DNA from: JADLCB01 sp964398315
GTDB lineage: Bacteria; Planctomycetota; Phycisphaerae; Tepidisphaerales; Tepidisphaeraceae
Length of the DNA: 64,000 nucleotides
NCBI GenBank assembly: GCA_964398315.1
Contig: CAYNMV010000004.1
Location: 1 to 64,000 of the forward strand
Direction: 5' to 3'
Shown: piece after piece, positions 61,214-64,000 of the stretch
Layout of the letters: every line of letters starts with the position of its first letter
Position numbering within the stretch: position 1 is the stretch's first letter
Translations under genes and position numbers: made by a program
The notes under the pieces: generated by a model
Databases searched by the model: none
Seen by the model: only the letters and a program-made list of their open reading frames with translations
What the model was told of the DNA's origin: nothing

Positions 61214-62218
61214 ATGATTCGAGTCGCACTGATCGGAGCGGGGGGAATGGGCCGGGTCCACCTGCGCTGTTATCGCGACAACCCGGCGGCGAAGCTGGTG
61301 GCGCTGTGCGATGTCAGCGCGCCGAGCCTGCGCGATGCCGGGTGTATTGCACTGCGTAAGAACCCGGCCAATCCCGAGCCGCTCGACCTGACCGGCGTGG
61401 GCATCCATGAGCATTACCAGGAAGTGCTGGAGCGGGATGATGTCGACCTGGTGGATATCTGCCTGCCCAGCCGCCTGCACGCGCCTGTCTCCATTGCCGC
61501 CCTGCGCGCTGGCAAGCACGTTTTCTGCGAGAAGCCCATGGCGATGAGCACGGAGGAGTGTCGGCAGATGGAGCAGGCCTGGCGCGATTCGGGCCGGCAA
61601 CTGATCATCGGCCACAGCCTGCGCTACATGCCGCAGTACGTGGAAGCCCACAAGGTGATCGCCTCCGGCCGGTTCGGCACACCGCTCTACGCCCGATTCG
61701 AACGCTACGGCGGCCGGCCGCTGGGCAGCTACAACAACTGGCTCACCTGCGCAGCCGAGAGCGGCGGGGTCGTGCTCGATCTGCATATCCATGACATCGA
61801 CACCGCCCACTGGTGGTTCGGCCGCGAGCGCGCGATACACGCCTTCGGCGTCTTCCAGGATGACCTGCCGGTGCAGGTGGACAGCCTCTGGCACTATCCC
61901 GGCGGCCCGCAGATCCACCTGCACGCCGGGTGGGATGTCAGCCCTTCAACCCCCTTCCGCTTTGCGTTCCATGTCATGCTGGAGCGCGGCAGCGTGATGT
62001 ACGATTCTTCTGTCGACAGCGACTCGATCCGCCTCTACCCGGCCGACGGCGGCGCTGAGACTGTTCCCTTCGACAACACCAGCGCCAATCAGCTTCAGGT
62101 CAACGATATTATCGATGCCCTGGCCACCGGCCGCCGGATCACCCGCATCACCCCGCCGGACGGCACCGCCGCCGTCGCCGCGGCCGAGGAAACACTCCGG
62201 CAGGTGCGGCAGGCGTGA
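61214..62218 (+). CDS. Gfo/Idh/MocA family oxidoreductase
   Basis: 334 aa. The Rossmann fold starts RVALIGAGGMGRVHLRCY (GxGxxG). The signature VFCEKPMAMSTEECRQM (about residue 100) has the EKP motif, with the catalytic Lys. HIHDIDTAHWWFG (about 190) holds the catalytic His/Asp pair of this family. It uses NAD(P) to oxidise sugars or their 3-keto derivatives. Last of the fucosidase cluster, with CAGGAGGA 4-6 nt upstream of ATG 61214 and a strong terminator downstream. Confidence 0.92.
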   Translation: MIRVALIGAGGMGRVHLRCYRDNPAAKLVALCDVSAPSLRDAGCIALRKNPANPEPLDLTGVGIHEHYQEVLERDDVDLVDICLPSRLHAPVSIAALRAGKHVFCEKPMAMSTEECRQMEQAWRDSGRQLIIGHSLRYMPQYVEAHKVIASGRFGTPLYARFERYGGRPLGSYNNWLTCAAESGGVVLDLHIHDIDTAHWWFGRERAIHAFGVFQDDLPVQVDSLWHYPGGPQIHLHAGWDVSPSTPFRFAFHVMLERGSVMYDSSVDSDSIRLYPADGGAETVPFDNTSANQLQVNDIIDALATGRRITRITPPDGTAAVAAAEETLRQVRQA

Positions 62219-62232
62219 AGCCGGCCCGCATG

Positions 62233-62271
62233 ATGAAAAAGGAAGCGGCACCGCGCCGCTTCCTTTTTCAT
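62233..62271. terminator. Bidirectional intrinsic terminator
   Basis: A perfect 17-bp stem (62233-62249 with 62255-62271) around a 5-nt loop; each arm ends in a 5-base A or T run, so it has a T tract on both strands. It sits between the convergent Gfo/Idh and beta-helix genes. Confidence 0.9.
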
Positions 62272-62299
62272 GGGGTCTACTCTGGGCGGTCTGCCCGTT

Positions 62300-64000
62300 T
62301 CACTTGGCGCCATGAACCGCGGCCTCCGCTGGCACAGCCGACAATGGCAGCACCCGGTTAATCACCGGCTTACCATTCACCATGGCCTTGTGAATGCGGA
62401 TTGAGGCGGCCTGCGGCAGGATCGCCGGCGCACTGGCGTGATTATCTTCGATGTGAACGCTGAAATCCTCCGGCGCGGGGGACTCAGCAGCGCCGAGCGT
62501 GATCGCGTGGATGGGCTGCTGTTTCGTTTCTTCCGGCTGGGCCGCATACCACTCGGCAAACACCGGCGTCCAGCGGATGGTGTTGTTGCGCACCACCGTG
62601 GTCTGGTATAGCCGGCCGGGGACGCTCTTGGTGTACCGGCTGTGGTGCGTTTCCAGCACCAGGCCGGCGCGCATGTCTTCGAGGATGTTGCCCTCGAACA
62701 CCATGTCGAACATCGGGCACAGTGACCAGCCCCAACACCCGGGGAACTCCGTCGCCGGCGCCTTGAGCAGCACCATCCGCCCGCCCAGAAAGTGGTTGTT
62801 GCGGATGATCGTATTGAACGAGGTGCCGCACAACTGCATCACTTCCGATGATCCGCCGCGGTTGTCGATGCGGTTGTTCTCGTACAGCTCATCCACCAGC
62901 CCCGTGGCGACTGAAATCGAATATTTGCCGGCCGGCATCGGACGATCGAGCAGGTAGGTGATGCCGTCGATCGGCTGGGCGATCTTGAACCACTTGCCGG
63001 CGTGCTCGCCATCGAGGATCGCCACCACGCTCCCGGGCCGCGGCTGCGACCACATCGACAGCGGCACCTGCAGCACGTACCCGCCGGCCCATACGCTCAG
63101 CGGCTCGCCTTCGTAGTGCAGGCGATAGGCTTCGGTCAGGAAAATCTCGGGGGAATTGGGATGCGGCATCAGATCTTCATCGCGCACCCCGATGCCGCGG
63201 ATGTCGTTGTCGCGCACGATGGTTTTGGCGCCTTCCTGCGTGATGACCAGGAAGCGCCACACCTTGCCCGGTGAATGCTCGCCCTGCACTTTGTTACGCT
63301 CGATGGTGACATCATGCACGTAATGCCCGGCGAAGGCGGCCGGCGCCATGCCCCCGGCCGGGGCGCCCAGGTGGGTATTGTCGGCGATCAGCCACGGGCC
63401 CTGCTCGACATCCACCGTGCCGCCACGGAGGGTATTGCCGGTGATCTGCCCGTTGAGCACCCGGCCGGAGCGGATCAGGTCGGGCAGCCATTGCAGCCTG
63501 GCCGGATCAACCGTCTCCAGCTCCGAACTTTGGATATCCAGGTTGCGGACGATGAGGTTGACCAGTTCCCCCTTGGGATCGGTGCGGCGAGGCGCCTGGA
63601 TGATGGCGCAGCCGCGCGTCCAGTCAAAAGGCTTCCAGCGCACCGGCCCGTCGAAGCGGATGGAGAACCCATCGAGGGTGACGTTATCAGCCATGACCAG
63701 GATCGCCTCGTGCCAGGATGCCACATCCGCCGGCTGCTTGAACAGCAGGACCGCATCGCGCGGGCCGGTGAGGGTGATCGGCTCGGACAGCTCCAGCGCG
63801 CGATCGAAGTGATAGGTGCCGGGGGAGAGCGTGATCTGGCCGTACTCCTTCACCAGCGCATGCAGGTCATCACCCGGCCTGGCGGTGATCGATCGGTCAT
63901 TGGGCCGCTTGCCGCGGAGGCTGGGATCGCATGGTCCCCCGGCGAACTGGCCGAAATACATGCTGCCATCGGCCATCAGCAGGCGGAGGGTCATCCGGCC
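62300..64000 (-). CDS. Right-handed beta-helix (pectate-lyase-like) protein, 5' end beyond window
   Basis: At least 564 aa. The first ATG in the window (63994) has no ribosome-binding site and the frame is open to the edge, so the N-terminus is probably missing. The sequence has the ladder pattern of parallel beta-helices: TITLSPGTYHFDR, VTLDGFSIRFDG, NLIVRNLDIQSS, GQITGNTLRGG, ERNKVQGE, IIRNNHFLGGRM, VVRNNTIRW, all with N-x-(I/L/F) turns. It includes 'alternate N-rich turns' seen in polysaccharide lyases and epimerases. No catalytic residues can be singled out. Position in a glycan island suggests a polysaccharide-active or carbohydrate-binding protein. Confidence 0.8.
   Translation of the reverse strand, partial: GRMTLRLLMADGSMYFGQFAGGPCDPSLRGKRPNDRSITARPGDDLHALVKEYGQITLSPGTYHFDRALELSEPITLTGPRDAVLLFKQPADVASWHEAILVMADNVTLDGFSIRFDGPVRWKPFDWTRGCAIIQAPRRTDPKGELVNLIVRNLDIQSSELETVDPARLQWLPDLIRSGRVLNGQITGNTLRGGTVDVEQGPWLIADNTHLGAPAGGMAPAAFAGHYVHDVTIERNKVQGEHSPGKVWRFLVITQEGAKTIVRDNDIRGIGVRDEDLMPHPNSPEIFLTEAYRLHYEGEPLSVWAGGYVLQVPLSMWSQPRPGSVVAILDGEHAGKWFKIAQPIDGITYLLDRPMPAGKYSISVATGLVDELYENNRIDNRGGSSEVMQLCGTSFNTIIRNNHFLGGRMVLLKAPATEFPGCWGWSLCPMFDMVFEGNILEDMRAGLVLETHHSRYTKSVPGRLYQTTVVRNNTIRWTPVFAEWYAAQPEETKQQPIHAITLGAAESPAPEDFSVHIEDNHASAPAILPQAASIRIHKAMVNGKPVINRVLPLSAVPAEAAVHGAK

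Noticed and set aside
42500..64000. Horizontally acquired island
   Set aside because: Codon style and GC look like the rest of the window and there are no integrase, transposase or attachment-site signals.

Overview
High-GC bacterial chromosome fragment, most likely from a planctomycete of the class Phycisphaerae. This is inferred from a combination of traits, not from a marker gene: PEP-CTERM proteins interleaved with prepilin-like proteins (N-terminal FTLVELLVVIGIIALL helix and a C-terminal H-X10-DG motif), a glycosidase-rich block, an RRM-type glycine-rich RNA-binding protein, many sensor kinases, and a complete peptidoglycan precursor cluster. A 100-base run of N at 53674-53773 shows this is a scaffolded draft assembly.

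Region 1 (1 to about 9.6 kb): tRNA-Asn, a solitary nuoA, an FHA-GAF histidine kinase, a secreted protein of unknown function, a minimal Ser/Thr-kinase-like protein, a HAMP histidine kinase, and a TroA/TroB-type metal ABC transporter pair without a visible permease. Region 2 (9.8-29.9 kb) is mostly housekeeping and envelope genes: 5-formyl-THF cyclo-ligase, a GH78 rhamnosidase-like enzyme, PilT, a hybrid histidine kinase, citrate synthase, RdgB, UspA, several lipoproteins, a PilZ protein, a YpdA-like reductase and a UvrD-type helicase. Region 3 (30-42.5 kb): murC-murB-small ORF-ddl, metF, lysS, a DUF1570 metallopeptidase-like protein, an aldo/keto reductase, a Flp pilin, a winged-helix protein with a histone-H1-like tail, an RRM protein and a DUF6448 protein.

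Region 4 (42.5-64 kb) is a glycan-use island. It holds PhyH dioxygenase and AraC genes (divergent), a six-hairpin glycosidase-like protein divergent from a GH36 alpha-galactosidase, two tandem copies of a [PEP-CTERM + prepilin-like] gene pair, a GntR-type repressor with a sugar-sensor domain, a GH38 alpha-mannosidase divergent from a GH29 alpha-L-fucosidase, then lactonase, aldose dehydrogenase, TIM-barrel isomerase and Gfo/Idh oxidoreductase genes, ending with a beta-helix protein that runs to the window edge. GH29, the fucose/aldose dehydrogenase-like AKR and the fuconolactonase-like amidohydrolase fit release of L-fucose followed by its oxidation without phosphorylation. The same 13-bp inverted repeat (nACCwTTTTGGTn) sits between the -35 and -10 of the GntR gene and in the divergent mannosidase/fucosidase promoter, which ties the repressor to this regulon.

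Beyond genes, the window has short tandem repeats (15-16 bp units) that begin at or just after stop codons of unrelated genes, nested perfect inverted repeats in intergenic DNA (best at 25793-25882), and purine/pyrimidine-block intergenic repeats.
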